Source: a virus
Reading direction: 5' to 3' (one strand)
IMG/VR virus record: IMGVR_UViG_3300034092_001461
Span: 1 to 59,716 of that record
Length of the DNA stretch: 59,716 nucleotides
Position numbers and translations under genes: made by a program. The stretch's first letter is position 1; each line of letters opens with the position of its first letter. The notes beneath the pieces were generated by a model. The model was not told the origin of the DNA and did not search any database. It saw only the letters and a program-made list of their open reading frames with translations. Positions 16,635 through 25,971 of this stretch are shown here, piece after piece.

Positions 16635-17105
16635 TTACGGAATCATCTCGACTCTGTAGACTGCATCTATCTTCTCATCATTCTCTGCTGCTCGCTCTAG
16701 CAACCTCTGTGCGACGTTAGTTAGGTATCTTGCCCCACCTTGGTCGTATTTGTAAAGAGCATCTAAGACTGGTTTAGGGTCTTCACTTACTTGAGCCCAG
16801 TAGCGATACTTTTCTGGAAAGACAATTGGTAGCGACCTTACTGGCTTACAAATGTCGCAGGGGATTGCGTCAGTATCTAAATCCTCAGGCTCTCCCTCTA
16901 CTAAAAAGTATTGCTTTACTAAAGGACAAGCAGCGCCGTGAAATACTAAAGATACACCAATACGGGACAAAATGTAAGAACCATTCTCTGTCCGATACAG
17001 TGCAAACTCAATCCATCTGGTTGAGCCACGACGCCAAGAAGAAGACTCTCCTAATAACCTACCATTGAACTGTAGTGTTCGTGAGCCGTCTTTTATCTCA
17101 AACAT
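16635..17105 (-). CDS. Conserved-looking hypothetical protein upstream of polymerase
   Basis: This 156-residue protein has a beta-rich N-terminal half (SSSWRRGSTRWIEFALYRTE, YILSRIGVSLVFH), a CxxC pair in PCDICKP near residue 83 and a helical C-terminal half (DALYKYDQGGARYLTNVAQRLLERA). The N-terminal pattern recurs in actinobacterial phages and hosts as far as I recall, but I know no function. It overlaps the 73-residue gene upstream by eight bases and ends 27 bases before the polymerase start, so it is co-expressed with replication genes. Confidence 0.65.
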   Translation of the reverse strand: MFEIKDGSRTLQFNGRLLGESSSWRRGSTRWIEFALYRTENGSYILSRIGVSLVFHGAACPLVKQYFLVEGEPEDLDTDAIPCDICKPVRSLPIVFPEKYRYWAQVSEDPKPVLDALYKYDQGGARYLTNVAQRLLERAAENDEKIDAVYRVEMIP

Positions 17106-17319
17106 TCTTCTCTTCCAGTAATTCTGAGACAGATGGAAATTCTTTAGGCGTCTCAGGTTGAGGGGTTAGCCTTTTAACAAGGTCTTTGTTAATGGTATCT
17201 AGTTTTGTTATATCAGCACGAAGAGTAGCAACAGCGTACTCATAGTTCTGAACCAACTCACCAATTCTTTGCCGTAAGGCAATAATTACTAAGTCTTTAC
17301 TGTCATTAGCGTCAGTCAT
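17098..17319 (-). CDS. Small coiled-coil protein
   Basis: This is a 73-residue protein with heptad-like leucine/isoleucine spacing (LVIIALRQRIGELVQNYEYA, VATLRADITKLDTINKDLV) over residues 8-50, predicting a coiled coil. No catalytic motif is visible. The stop overlaps the start of the next gene by eight bases. Could be an oligomerising accessory factor; function unknown. Confidence 0.55.
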   Translation of the reverse strand: MTDANDSKDLVIIALRQRIGELVQNYEYAVATLRADITKLDTINKDLVKRLTPQPETPKEFPSVSELLEEKNV

Positions 17320-17332
17320 TTAGAGTCCTCTA

Positions 17333-17545
17333 CTAAGACATTAAGGCTTTTAGAGCCGTGATTTTGCCTCTAACAGTGTCGTTTTCTGATTCCAATGTAT
17401 CAATTTGTTCTGTAGAACCATCAATACCTGTAAGAGCAATAATTGACACCTCGTTGTTGTACATGGTGTACTCTAAATTGCGAATGTGATTGGTGATGAT
17501 GTTCTGCTTATCTTCATCTGATAAGTAGGTATATGTCTCTGGCAT
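17333..17545 (-). CDS. Small helical hypothetical protein
   Basis: This is a 70-residue acidic helical protein (starting MPETYTYLSDEDKQN; NHIRNLEYTMYNNEVSIIAL). An optimal AAGGAGAAAAA site stands before the ATG, so it should be well translated. It is the first gene after the hairpin-containing gap that separates the virion module from the replication module. No family recognised. Confidence 0.6.
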   Translation of the reverse strand: MPETYTYLSDEDKQNIITNHIRNLEYTMYNNEVSIIALTGIDGSTEQIDTLESENDTVRGKITALKALMS

Positions 17546-17569
17546 TTTTTCTCCTTCTTAGGGTTCTAT

Positions 17570-17586
17570 GATAGCACTTTGCTATC
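17570..17586 (-). other. Short hairpin in the gap between virion and replication modules
   Basis: GATAGCA and TGCTATC pair perfectly around a three-base loop. A second stem (TTAGGCT/AGCCTAA) covers the end of the upstream gene. No U-run follows. These could be weak attenuators or RNA processing sites at the module boundary. Confidence 0.45.
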
Positions 17587-17595
17587 TATAGGTTT

Positions 17596-17784
17596 TTAGG
17601 CTTGATAGCCTAATTCTTCTAGTTTTTGCAGTATTGCTGCTTTTTCTGCTTGGTATCGAGTCAAGTAGTACTCCTTCGAGGGCTTTCCTTCGATCTCTGG
17701 ATTACTCTCTGTATGCTCTATTACCAAATTTATGTTTGACAATTTACCTAACAAAAAATCTATTTTTTCTTGATTAGTTAGCAT
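17596..17784 (-). CDS. Small helical hypothetical protein after the FN3 tail protein
   Basis: The 62-residue reading starts at the ATG at 17784, two bases after the stop of the large FN3 protein (starting MLTNQEKIDFLLGKLSN). A longer reading upstream to 17862 lies inside the FN3 gene and begins with improbable sequence, so I reject it. The protein is a helix pair (IDFLLGKLSNINLVIEH; RYQAEKAAILQKLEELGY) with no known domain. Small helical proteins here could be tail accessory or lysis-timing proteins; no evidence decides. Confidence 0.5.
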   Translation of the reverse strand: MLTNQEKIDFLLGKLSNINLVIEHTESNPEIEGKPSKEYYLTRYQAEKAAILQKLEELGYQA

Positions 17785-17786
17785 AT

Positions 17787-20700
17787 TTATGACCAGGCCG
17801 TAAATGCAGAGTAGGCAGAACTTCCAGCGCTGTTGGTAGCAAGAACTTGGGCTCTTCTCCAAAGTTTTCCAGACACAAAAGGTATTGTAAAACTTGTAGT
17901 GTTTCCTACGTTTTGAGCAACAGCAGTATTAGGACTTCCTCCAGTGTTAGTAGCAGCGCTTTGATATCGAACGGTGTATGAAGTCGCTCCAGCAGAGGCA
18001 TTCCAAGTAACAAGACCACCACCACTAACGCTAACTCCTGTAGGGGTTGAAGGGACTGCTACAAAAGTAGTAGCAGAATCACGAGCAGACCAACCGCTTA
18101 CTCCAATAGAGTTTCTTGCTCTTACCCAGTAGTAGTAAGTTGTACCTGATGTTCTACCACTGTGCGTGGCAGTTGTGCCAGTAATTCCAGAAAAGTCAGC
18201 ACCCTGTGTAGTAGGTGTGGTTCCACTAATATTCCAATACCACTCATAGGTCGATGCTCTAGCGGCAGCATTCCAAGAAAGGCTTACAGAAGAAGTACTT
18301 GTTGCAGTAGCAGAGAGTCCTGTAGGGGTTGCTGGAGCAGAAAGAGATGTACCACTCCACTCTCTTAGACCAGATGTTTTTGGCTGTGGCGTTTGTGTAG
18401 TGGGAAATGGTACAGCAGAGCCCTCTCTAAAGACTCCAGTACCACCACTGTTGGCATATGCTCTAACTCTGATATTAGAAATAGCAGTTCCAGTTGTTGT
18501 TGTAATTGTGTACGATGTTGATGTAGTTAGTACATTTGAAGTGGTTCCGCTTATAGTGAATAAAACTCTATAACTAGATGCTCCTGATACTGCTGGCCAG
18601 TCAATAAGAATTCTTCCATCAGTATTTCTTGATCTAACACTTCCAGAGTAAGCAACTCCACCATTTGTAATAGTCCAAGAATCGGTAGAAAAATTTGTAT
18701 TAAAAGTTCTAAATCCTTCAGTTCCACCACTAATTGTGCTTGTGTATTCAGTAGCATTTGCTGCATCCGCCCAGTCCAAATTAACTGCATTATTACTAAA
18801 TGTAACAGTCACTACTCCTGGAGTTGAAGGCGTAACAGTTGTATCAGAAGGGGTCCAATTAAAGGCTGAGATTTCTTGAACGTTGATTGTTTGAGTTCTA
18901 GACCTAGCGCTATCAAAAAGTTGAGAAACGCCACTAATTGTTTTTCTTAATCTAGCAAACAAAGACACGGTTTTAGTTCCTTCAGTTGCAACGGAAACTG
19001 TGGTGTTGACTGATAAAGACGTGTTTATAATACTTCCACCAGTGTATGTTCCAAAGTAACTTGTAGCACCATTAGAAGTCAAATCACTAATTGTAAATGT
19101 AAGGTCAAAATTATTTGTTAACGTGTATGTAGGAGGGTACGGAAGAATCGTGGGAGAAGAGTCAAATACATAAGAAGTAGTCGTTCCTCTAAAAGTTCCT
19201 CTAACACGGATAAGAATATTTTCTCCAATATCCGCACCAGCAGGGATTATTGAAGAGTTGCTGCCTTTTGTATAAGTGTTTGCTGTTTGACTTTCAAGAT
19301 TTGTTCTGCCCCAGGTATGCTCAAACGACCACTCAGAGTTTGAAGCAGCGGGTGTCCAACCAGAAAGTGAATATGTAAGAAATTCAAAAACTTCAGGTGT
19401 ACCACTTATAGTCACACTTCCAGCACTTACAGTAATGAAGGTCAGACTTTGGCTTCTAGTAACAGCCCTAGTAGCAACAACTTGAGTATTAGAGGTAGTT
19501 GAGCCTGTTACTACTCTTGAAGGACCGATTTGGTCAGCAAATCTATAAGCAGTGACACTTACTACCTCTACTTGCCAATACAAATCATTATCAAGAAGGG
19601 CAAGATCAAAAAAAGTTGTTGATGAATCAAAATTTACAGTAATATTTGAACCAGGAAAACCAGAGCCTCTAGGGTTGTTGTATAAACGATATACAAGCCT
19701 ATAACTTCCAGCATTTGTTGCTGCTGTCCAGTCAATTCTTATGTATTGGTATCTATCATTTGTTGCTGTAACTCTTAGGCTGTGAGTGCCACTTTGAAAA
19801 ATACCCCAAGAGTCTGTTCTATTTAAGTCATTGTCGTAGTCTGAAAAAGTGCCATCTGGTCTAGTCCATCGAGAATCATAATTTGTAACTCTAGTACCAG
19901 CAGAACTCCAACTGGTGTTATACCTATTAAGAATAGTTGTGCTTTCTTCAAATGGGTCTATAGTAAAAGCAACAGGCTGACCTAAATCAGAGGTTCTATT
20001 AGTAAGACTTATTGTAAATGTTCCAGGAGCAGTAACGTTGACAGTGTTTGAAAATCCAGAGGTAACAGTACTTGAGCCAGATTGAACAGCAACAACTCTA
20101 AATTTATAATTACCAGTCGTTGTAACAAATACGCCTGAAGCGGCTGGATAGAATGCAACTATTGGATTACCGCCAGAAGTGGTAGAGCCAGAATCAATAA
20201 AAACATCATTTCTGTATATCTGCCACGTATATGTAATCGTATTGTCATTACCACCTAAAGAAGGATTCCAGCGTAAATCAAGTTTTCCAGGGTTAGAGTC
20301 TGACTCTGAAAGAATTAAGTTGGTTGGTGCTTTTAGAAGTCCGTTATCTACAATTTGTGTAGTTGTAGTTGCTGTAACAGGTGAGCCAGTTGAACTGTTG
20401 TAAGCGACTATAGTTACTCTAATTGTTTCTCCAATATCTCCATTTTGAACTGTGTACCTAGCAGAATTTGTTGGCGTTCTTGGATTTGATGAGTCAAGAG
20501 TTCTTGAGTCTCTTATATATGTACCAGTACCAGTTGCTATTGTAAAAATATAGTAATCAGGGCGTGTGTCATTAGTTATGGTTGTAGTTGACTGCCAGGC
20601 AGTTGATGACCAAAAATCAATTCTGTCAGTTGGGTAAGGCTCATTTGTAAGTGCGTTATATGTTGTAGCAAAACTGTTAAATCCTCTAGCGCCGCTTGCT

Positions 20701-21203
20701 ACGTTCACAAGTCTGACAGGGGTGCGTTTTCTAATTCTTACAACGTTGCTGTTTACAGTTTCTGAAGATTTAGTTACTCTAAATCTCATATTTAACGTAT
20801 AACTATATGCAGCAGTCTCAATAGCAGCCAAGTCTGAACTATCAGTTACATAGTTAGTAGTTAAGGTTCCTCCTGTAAGAGTTCCAGTTGCTCCAGTGCC
20901 TCCCTGATTAAACCAACCATTAGCAGCATTTGTGCCAATACGATACTGCCAAGCAAAAGTATATGTTCCAGAAACATTTGAGCCACGGTAGCCGACAAGA
21001 GTGTTTCCAACAGATGAGTTACTTATTGCGTCTCCAGAAGTGTTTCTAATTTCAGGTTGAAAAGTTCCAGATGAAAAAAGTTGACGCCAAGAATCGTTGT
21101 CCCACATCCAGCCACTATTAATCTGACGCCAGGAATCGTTGTCCCACATCCAAACACTGTTGATGTTTCGCCATGAATCGTTGTCCCATTGATATATAGG
21201 CAT
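17787..21203 (-). CDS. Large fibronectin-type-III/Ig-like tail fibre protein
   Basis: This 1138-residue beta-rich protein begins with three 14-residue repeats (WDNDSWR core), followed by many Ig/FN3-like domains rich in Ser, Thr, Gly and aromatic residues. Clear FN3 units occur near residues 290-390 (APTNLILSESDSNPGKLDLRW) and in the last 190 residues (PATPTGLSATATSTSSVSLSW; PSTPTGVSVSGGG). FN3 domains decorate phage tails and fibres and bind carbohydrate or host surface weakly. It is the last large gene of the leftward virion module, the usual place for receptor-binding proteins. No signal peptide is seen. Role as adhesin is inferred. Confidence 0.8.
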   Translation of the reverse strand: MPIYQWDNDSWRNINSVWMWDNDSWRQINSGWMWDNDSWRQLFSSGTFQPEIRNTSGDAISNSSVGNTLVGYRGSNVSGTYTFAWQYRIGTNAANGWFNQGGTGATGTLTGGTLTTNYVTDSSDLAAIETAAYSYTLNMRFRVTKSSETVNSNVVRIRKRTPVRLVNVASGARGFNSFATTYNALTNEPYPTDRIDFWSSTAWQSTTTITNDTRPDYYIFTIATGTGTYIRDSRTLDSSNPRTPTNSARYTVQNGDIGETIRVTIVAYNSSTGSPVTATTTTQIVDNGLLKAPTNLILSESDSNPGKLDLRWNPSLGGNDNTITYTWQIYRNDVFIDSGSTTSGGNPIVAFYPAASGVFVTTTGNYKFRVVAVQSGSSTVTSGFSNTVNVTAPGTFTISLTNRTSDLGQPVAFTIDPFEESTTILNRYNTSWSSAGTRVTNYDSRWTRPDGTFSDYDNDLNRTDSWGIFQSGTHSLRVTATNDRYQYIRIDWTAATNAGSYRLVYRLYNNPRGSGFPGSNITVNFDSSTTFFDLALLDNDLYWQVEVVSVTAYRFADQIGPSRVVTGSTTSNTQVVATRAVTRSQSLTFITVSAGSVTISGTPEVFEFLTYSLSGWTPAASNSEWSFEHTWGRTNLESQTANTYTKGSNSSIIPAGADIGENILIRVRGTFRGTTTSYVFDSSPTILPYPPTYTLTNNFDLTFTISDLTSNGATSYFGTYTGGSIINTSLSVNTTVSVATEGTKTVSLFARLRKTISGVSQLFDSARSRTQTINVQEISAFNWTPSDTTVTPSTPGVVTVTFSNNAVNLDWADAANATEYTSTISGGTEGFRTFNTNFSTDSWTITNGGVAYSGSVRSRNTDGRILIDWPAVSGASSYRVLFTISGTTSNVLTTSTSYTITTTTGTAISNIRVRAYANSGGTGVFREGSAVPFPTTQTPQPKTSGLREWSGTSLSAPATPTGLSATATSTSSVSLSWNAAARASTYEWYWNISGTTPTTQGADFSGITGTTATHSGRTSGTTYYYWVRARNSIGVSGWSARDSATTFVAVPSTPTGVSVSGGGLVTWNASAGATSYTVRYQSAATNTGGSPNTAVAQNVGNTTSFTIPFVSGKLWRRAQVLATNSAGSSAYSAFTAWS
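21086..21195 (-). repeat. Three tandem 42-bp repeats encoding WDNDSWR units
   Basis: Near-identical 26-base cores begin at 21086, 21128 and 21170, a strict 42-base period. Translated, they give three 14-residue units starting WDNDSWR at the N-terminus of the FN3 protein. Differences between copies are few, indicating recent or conserved duplication. Confidence 0.9.
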
Positions 21204-21232
21204 CTTTTGTCTTTGTCCTTTGTTATATTCTT

Positions 21233-22378
21233 TTAGGTATATCTAAATACTATTTGTCCAAAAGTGTGACCATCTGATGGCGGTTGTCCAGAACCTTCAG
21301 AGAGAGGGCCCTCATCTTGATTGCGGTTAAAAACAAGTGGACCATTAATTTCAACATACCAATCGCCAGGAGTTGGGGCATATCCAGAATTTAGAGAAAT
21401 AATGTCAGCCTGATTTAGTGAATATTCTCCATATGTTCTAACAGACGATGCATCAAATTCCATATAGTTTTTATTGCTACCAAAAATAGAAAGACCAGTG
21501 TCAGTAGCAACATATGATGGAAATTTCTGACCACCCTGAGATACAGCGTCTGGTCCTCCATAAATCATAATTCCATCATTAATAATAATAGTTCCATCCT
21601 CTTCAGGATTCCAGTTTTCCGCAATCGGTGTAACAGTTCCTACTCTAGAGTCGGCATCATAAAAAATTAAGTCATCTTCATTTGTTATTTCAATTCTTCT
21701 ACCAGTTCCAGATGTTTTTAGTGTAATACCAGAAATAATTCCAGCAGTAATATTGTTTGCATTCAGGGCTGTAGTTGCAATTACCGCAGAACTGAGAGAG
21801 CCTGTAGTAATCTGACCAGCACTTAGGTTAGATGTAACAATGACCCCAGCGGCCAAAGACCCAGCGGTAATTTTTGTAGCAGAGATTTCTGCTATAGCGC
21901 TGTTTCCTAGTTGAAACCCGGACCAAGTAGTACCAGTCCAGGTATACATTTTGTAGCCATCATCAGAATCAAACCATGTGTCATCTACAGCATATGTTCC
22001 CCCTGAAGGTGCGCTGTTTTGGTAGTAAATTGTGTTTTTGCCGTTTGCTACTGTTCTAGCGTCATCATCTACCGCTGGAAGTTGTATGTAGTCTTTTTGT
22101 TCTTCTGAGTAAACAGAGGTAGTTCCAGCGGTCTCATTGATAACTAAAAGACCATCTTTTGGGTTTTCAATAGTGTTTACTGCGGCATCTGTAATAACTG
22201 TTGTACCAAAACTTACTTCATCTGGACCAACAGCATTGACAGCAATAGCAGCGGTAGTTACAACTCTGTTTTGGAGTTTTGTGCGGACAGGTCTGCGCTC
22301 CATATTACGCAATCTGCGCTGAACATCAGCAAGGTTATTTCCTAAGTTTTTATTACGGGAACGGCGTCTACTAGGCAT
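21233..22378 (-). CDS. Minor tail/fibre protein with beta-helical repeats
   Basis: The 381-residue protein starts with a very basic stretch (MPSRRRSRNKN). A central region of short repeats follows (EISATKITAGSLAAGVI, NLSAGQITTGSLSSAVI, ALNANNITAGIISG) of the kind that forms triple beta-helix shafts in phage baseplate and fibre proteins, and a C-terminal domain ends FGQIVFRYT. I set the start at the ATG at 22378 because AAGGAGG stands just upstream; a GTG at 22402 would place that site inside the gene. It overlaps the hub protein gene by eight bases. It probably connects the tail tip to the FN3 fibre. Confidence 0.78.
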   Translation of the reverse strand: MPSRRRSRNKNLGNNLADVQRRLRNMERRPVRTKLQNRVVTTAAIAVNAVGPDEVSFGTTVITDAAVNTIENPKDGLLVINETAGTTSVYSEEQKDYIQLPAVDDDARTVANGKNTIYYQNSAPSGGTYAVDDTWFDSDDGYKMYTWTGTTWSGFQLGNSAIAEISATKITAGSLAAGVIVTSNLSAGQITTGSLSSAVIATTALNANNITAGIISGITLKTSGTGRRIEITNEDDLIFYDADSRVGTVTPIAENWNPEEDGTIIINDGIMIYGGPDAVSQGGQKFPSYVATDTGLSIFGSNKNYMEFDASSVRTYGEYSLNQADIISLNSGYAPTPGDWYVEINGPLVFNRNQDEGPLSEGSGQPPSDGHTFGQIVFRYT

Positions 22379-24785
22379 TCTTTCTGTCCTCCTTCCACTC
22401 ACTAATAAGTTCTAATGATACTTTTTCTGGGAAGGTTGGAGTGTCTGGCACGCTCACCTTATAGCCAACAATTTTTCTAACAATGATGTCGCCTCGTGGC
22501 TCTAAATCGCTACCTAAACGAAGTCGAACAAACTCATCATCAATAATAATAGAGCACCAATCTCCTGGCAAGTAATCACCAACAACAGGGTTGATAGATC
22601 CATTTACTTCTATAGTAAAGGTTGCCTCTGGTGGTCGTGCTTCATCTAAAAATTCTTTTGCGTAGTCGTATAAGGCTGCTTCACCTGCAATAGAAGTTTG
22701 TACATCATTTTTTTCTTCAATTAAATCTAAAACTGGCCATCCACCAGCAAGCATATCTGTTGAGGTTGCCGCAGCGTATGGCTGACTTGCTTCTCCATCT
22801 AATCCATCATTGTTTCCGCTAACCCACATACGAGTCGCTGAATCTTCAGCGTTTTCGTCTACCTTGAAATCAAGAATGTTTCCAGGGTACTCAAAAACAT
22901 ATTGGTCTGCGCCGAGCACACTAAGCGGATGAACAGAGCCGATAGAACCTAAACAAGCAGTAGAGGGAACATTGTTGCCATATGACTGATATGTAAAGGT
23001 GTTAGAAGTTGGGGTTGATAAAACAACATAGGTTCCATTAAAGTTCAAACCAACATCAGCAATAACAATTTCTTCATTTACTTCTAGCCCGTGAGCGCCT
23101 TCAGTTGTCAAAGTAGCAATATTAGATGTAAGTTGCTTATTTACAACATTGATTTTTTGTGGAGGCGGGATAAAAGGAACAAATCTAAATGTACGAGTAA
23201 ACTCATCGTTAGTAAAGTCGCAATCAATCCTATACTCAAAACCGTCAATATTCTTAGCAAAGTCTTCGAGGATTTCTCCAAAGTACTTCAACTCAGAGCC
23301 TCTAAAGACCTGCTGGGTTGCTCCAAGATACTTTCCGCTCAAATTGTTAGTAGTGTCAATTCCAATACTGGAGTTAGAAGAGTATGAACCATAAGTACCA
23401 GCAACAGCCCGTGAGCCCCACTTGAGAGTTCCGCCAAAGACACTCTCTGTTGCTGCGGTGAGCGTGCTAAATAGAGTAAACTTCAAAGTCGTAGCATCTA
23501 CAATACTTGACACTGTTTTTACACCGTCATACGCTGCATCATCTATATCAACAACAATAGTTTTTCTAGCGCTAAGTCCGTGATTTGTAGAGGTCACAAG
23601 AACAGCAGTCTTGTATGAAGCCTCACCGCCAGTTACAACGGTAGATGCAATATTAGTTACTGTTTTTGCGTATGTAAAAGTATTAGCAGCAGGGGTGGTA
23701 AGAACAGTATATGTTCCGTTGAGGTTGGAGTCCACCTTAGCAATGCTTACTTCATCTCCTGGAACTAAATTATGAGCAGCATTAGTTGTGAGAGTAACAA
23801 TGTTGTTTGAGGCAAGTTTATTGGTTACAGAGTAAAGATTATTTACTATGGCTTTTGCGGTTACGTTATATGTAGAAAGACCAGATGTAGCAGCAGAAGC
23901 CACATTTGCACTACTTCCTTCTACTTGAAATGTAAAACTTGTAGAGGTAGGTATAGATGTAATTATTCTGTATCCATCAATAGCAGCATCGACATCAATA
24001 ATCTCTAAAAGTTGTCCTTCAATAAGGTCGTGAGGCAGAGATGTAGTAAGGGTTGCTAAGCCACTTGTCATAGCCTTATTTACAATTGAGTATTCAATTT
24101 CACTTGCTGGCTTAATTTCATCATTGATAAATTGGTTATCACCAAAATCATCAGAAAGCCAGCCTAAAATATCTCGTACAACTTCGTAAGAATCAACGAT
24201 AGTTCTTGCCAGTCCCGTACTTGATGGACTCAAGGCAAGAGTCGCTGCGCTAGCAAAACTAAAACTTGCTAAAGATGGAGTTGCAGTAATGGTGTGGTCT
24301 CCATTAATTGCTGGATTGAGGGACGCAACTCTTACTTTGTCTCCTATAGCAAAGCCGTGGTCTACATCTGTAAATACAGTTGCTGTACCAGATCCTGCTT
24401 GATACTTAGAACAGTAGACGCCCTCTGAGCCGTAGTAAAGAGTCTGCCAAACAGCACGGTGATAGAGGTAACTTATAAACTCTTGACCATCAATAGTCAG
24501 GGTTTTGTTTGCTGGAGAGTATGAGCGAGACCAAATAATTCCGCCCCACACACAGACTCCGTTACGCAATACATAGAGTGCTGTCTTTCCAGGCATAGTT
24601 GTTTCATAAAGATTAAAAGAGGAAGTGGCATCAATCATTGGAATATCGCCAGAAAATGAGCCAGCCTTGCTAAGAGCACGAGAATAGGAAACGCCAGTAA
24701 AAGGGATTTCAGCAATTACATTGTTGGTCAGCAAATCAACAGTGTAGTAGCGATAATCCGCTGGTGTTACTTCATTCGTTGCCAT
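22371..24785 (-). CDS. Tail hub/minor tail protein with five inserted beta-sandwich repeats
   Basis: The ends of this 804-residue protein resemble a Gp37-like siphophage tail-tip hub protein: N-terminal YYTVDLLTNNVIAEIPFTGVSYSRAL and GVCVWGGIIWSR, C-terminal GDYLPGDWCSIIIDDEFVRLRLG. Between them I count five copies of a roughly 75-residue module with AHGL-like, hydrophobic GD/GE and NGTY-like elements: near residues 130-200, 230-310, 315-395, 395-460 and 540-615. The same module appears in the distal tail protein and the tail tube protein. The hub would sit at the tail tip under the distal tail ring. The insertions make it larger than a bare hub. Confidence 0.82.
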   Translation of the reverse strand: MATNEVTPADYRYYTVDLLTNNVIAEIPFTGVSYSRALSKAGSFSGDIPMIDATSSFNLYETTMPGKTALYVLRNGVCVWGGIIWSRSYSPANKTLTIDGQEFISYLYHRAVWQTLYYGSEGVYCSKYQAGSGTATVFTDVDHGFAIGDKVRVASLNPAINGDHTITATPSLASFSFASAATLALSPSSTGLARTIVDSYEVVRDILGWLSDDFGDNQFINDEIKPASEIEYSIVNKAMTSGLATLTTSLPHDLIEGQLLEIIDVDAAIDGYRIITSIPTSTSFTFQVEGSSANVASAATSGLSTYNVTAKAIVNNLYSVTNKLASNNIVTLTTNAAHNLVPGDEVSIAKVDSNLNGTYTVLTTPAANTFTYAKTVTNIASTVVTGGEASYKTAVLVTSTNHGLSARKTIVVDIDDAAYDGVKTVSSIVDATTLKFTLFSTLTAATESVFGGTLKWGSRAVAGTYGSYSSNSSIGIDTTNNLSGKYLGATQQVFRGSELKYFGEILEDFAKNIDGFEYRIDCDFTNDEFTRTFRFVPFIPPPQKINVVNKQLTSNIATLTTEGAHGLEVNEEIVIADVGLNFNGTYVVLSTPTSNTFTYQSYGNNVPSTACLGSIGSVHPLSVLGADQYVFEYPGNILDFKVDENAEDSATRMWVSGNNDGLDGEASQPYAAATSTDMLAGGWPVLDLIEEKNDVQTSIAGEAALYDYAKEFLDEARPPEATFTIEVNGSINPVVGDYLPGDWCSIIIDDEFVRLRLGSDLEPRGDIIVRKIVGYKVSVPDTPTFPEKVSLELISEWKEDRKNA

Positions 24786-24813
24786 GTCACTTTTTCCTTT
24801 TGTTTTGTTGTTT

Positions 24814-25971
24814 TTAGCCTAGCCAGCCAGACCTGTATTCAACTGTAATTTTTGAAGCCGAAGCAGAGGCTGCTCCATTGTCATAATAAAGAATTGTATT
24901 TGCGCCAGGGGAAAGAGTAACCCAGTCGTTGTAGACCTCAAGTTTTGTTCGTGCTCCAAAGTATTGACCATTGAGGTAGACAGTTCTGTTGTATGTATCA
25001 ATCTCAAGTAGGTCAGGTCCATAAACAAGTGAGCCAGAGCCAGCACCGTATGCAACATTTCCTGAACTAACTTCAAAAGTAAATTGAGTAGAAATAGACT
25101 CTGAGCCAACAACACTAGCAACTATCTGCACTCCGTCGTATGGAGCACCTAGTCCGCTAATAGTTACAGAATCTCCAGCAGTCAGCCCATGAGCCGCAGT
25201 TGTGCCGATAGTGACTAAGTTGTCTGTGATTCCTCGGTTGTTGATAGTTTTTGTTGTCAAAGCACGAAGGGTTCCAGTAATAGTAATAAACTCTTCATTT
25301 GTTTCGTTAGAGATAACTGCTGGACCAACAACTGGTCCTACAACTGTTATATATGTACTGACAGGGTAATCACCACTATTTGTAATAACAGCGGAGCCTG
25401 TGCGAGAAGGGCTTACTGATTTAGCAAGAATCTCTTGTTCAAAATAGCCACTTTCATTTGCCGCATTCCACTGATACTTTATTGGGTCAGCAGCGCGAAG
25501 ACCAATGGAAAACTCAGTTCTACCGCGAGCATTGACTGTTTCAATCTTTGGCTCTCCACTGAGTCTAACCCAGCAAGCCTTAGTAGGGTTTTCATCTGTT
25601 TTTAACCATCCTCCCGAATAGACAAGGTTTGTAGCAGCAATAAATCGTGCTCTAGCAGCAGCAAGTAGGCTTGGGTTAGGTGTAAGAATTACACCCTCAA
25701 GAGTAATATCTCTAGCGTTGTAGCGACCCTTAACGTCGTAAGAGCCATCTCCCCAGCCGCGTCTGATATCTGGAACATCTGGTGCAGGGTGTTGCCACCA
25801 TCCTTCAATATTTGTAATGACCCAAACAACGCCAAACTCATCTACCCTGTTGAAAACAAACTCGTTGAGCGAGATGTCTTCCTGCAACTTCATACCTGTT
25901 AGGTGCGGTTGCGGTAGCGGAATGAGCGAGCGGTCTACATAATTATTTTCTTCCGCTTGTGTCAATGACAT
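24814..25971 (-). CDS. Distal tail protein (Dit-like) with one inserted repeat module
   Basis: This 385-residue protein follows the tape measure gene with a TAATG stop/start overlap. Residues 30-180 match the siphovirus distal tail RIFT-type domain in layout (FVFNRVDEFGVVWVITNIEGWW, GDGSYDVKGRYNARDITLEG, EFSIGLRAADPIKYQW). A copy of the AHGL-type module lies at about 245-320 (TTAAHGLTAGDSVTISG). The C-terminal part (YNRTVYLNGQYF, WVTLSPGANTI) is the galectin-like second domain often found in Dit proteins. It forms the ring joining tail tube and tip. Confidence 0.82.
   Translation of the reverse strand: MSLTQAEENNYVDRSLIPLPQPHLTGMKLQEDISLNEFVFNRVDEFGVVWVITNIEGWWQHPAPDVPDIRRGWGDGSYDVKGRYNARDITLEGVILTPNPSLLAAARARFIAATNLVYSGGWLKTDENPTKACWVRLSGEPKIETVNARGRTEFSIGLRAADPIKYQWNAANESGYFEQEILAKSVSPSRTGSAVITNSGDYPVSTYITVVGPVVGPAVISNETNEEFITITGTLRALTTKTINNRGITDNLVTIGTTAAHGLTAGDSVTISGLGAPYDGVQIVASVVGSESISTQFTFEVSSGNVAYGAGSGSLVYGPDLLEIDTYNRTVYLNGQYFGARTKLEVYNDWVTLSPGANTILYYDNGAASASASKITVEYRSGWLG

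Noticed and set aside
21086-21195. CRISPR-like short repeats
   Set aside because: They are in-frame coding repeats of a tail protein with only three units and no spacer structure.
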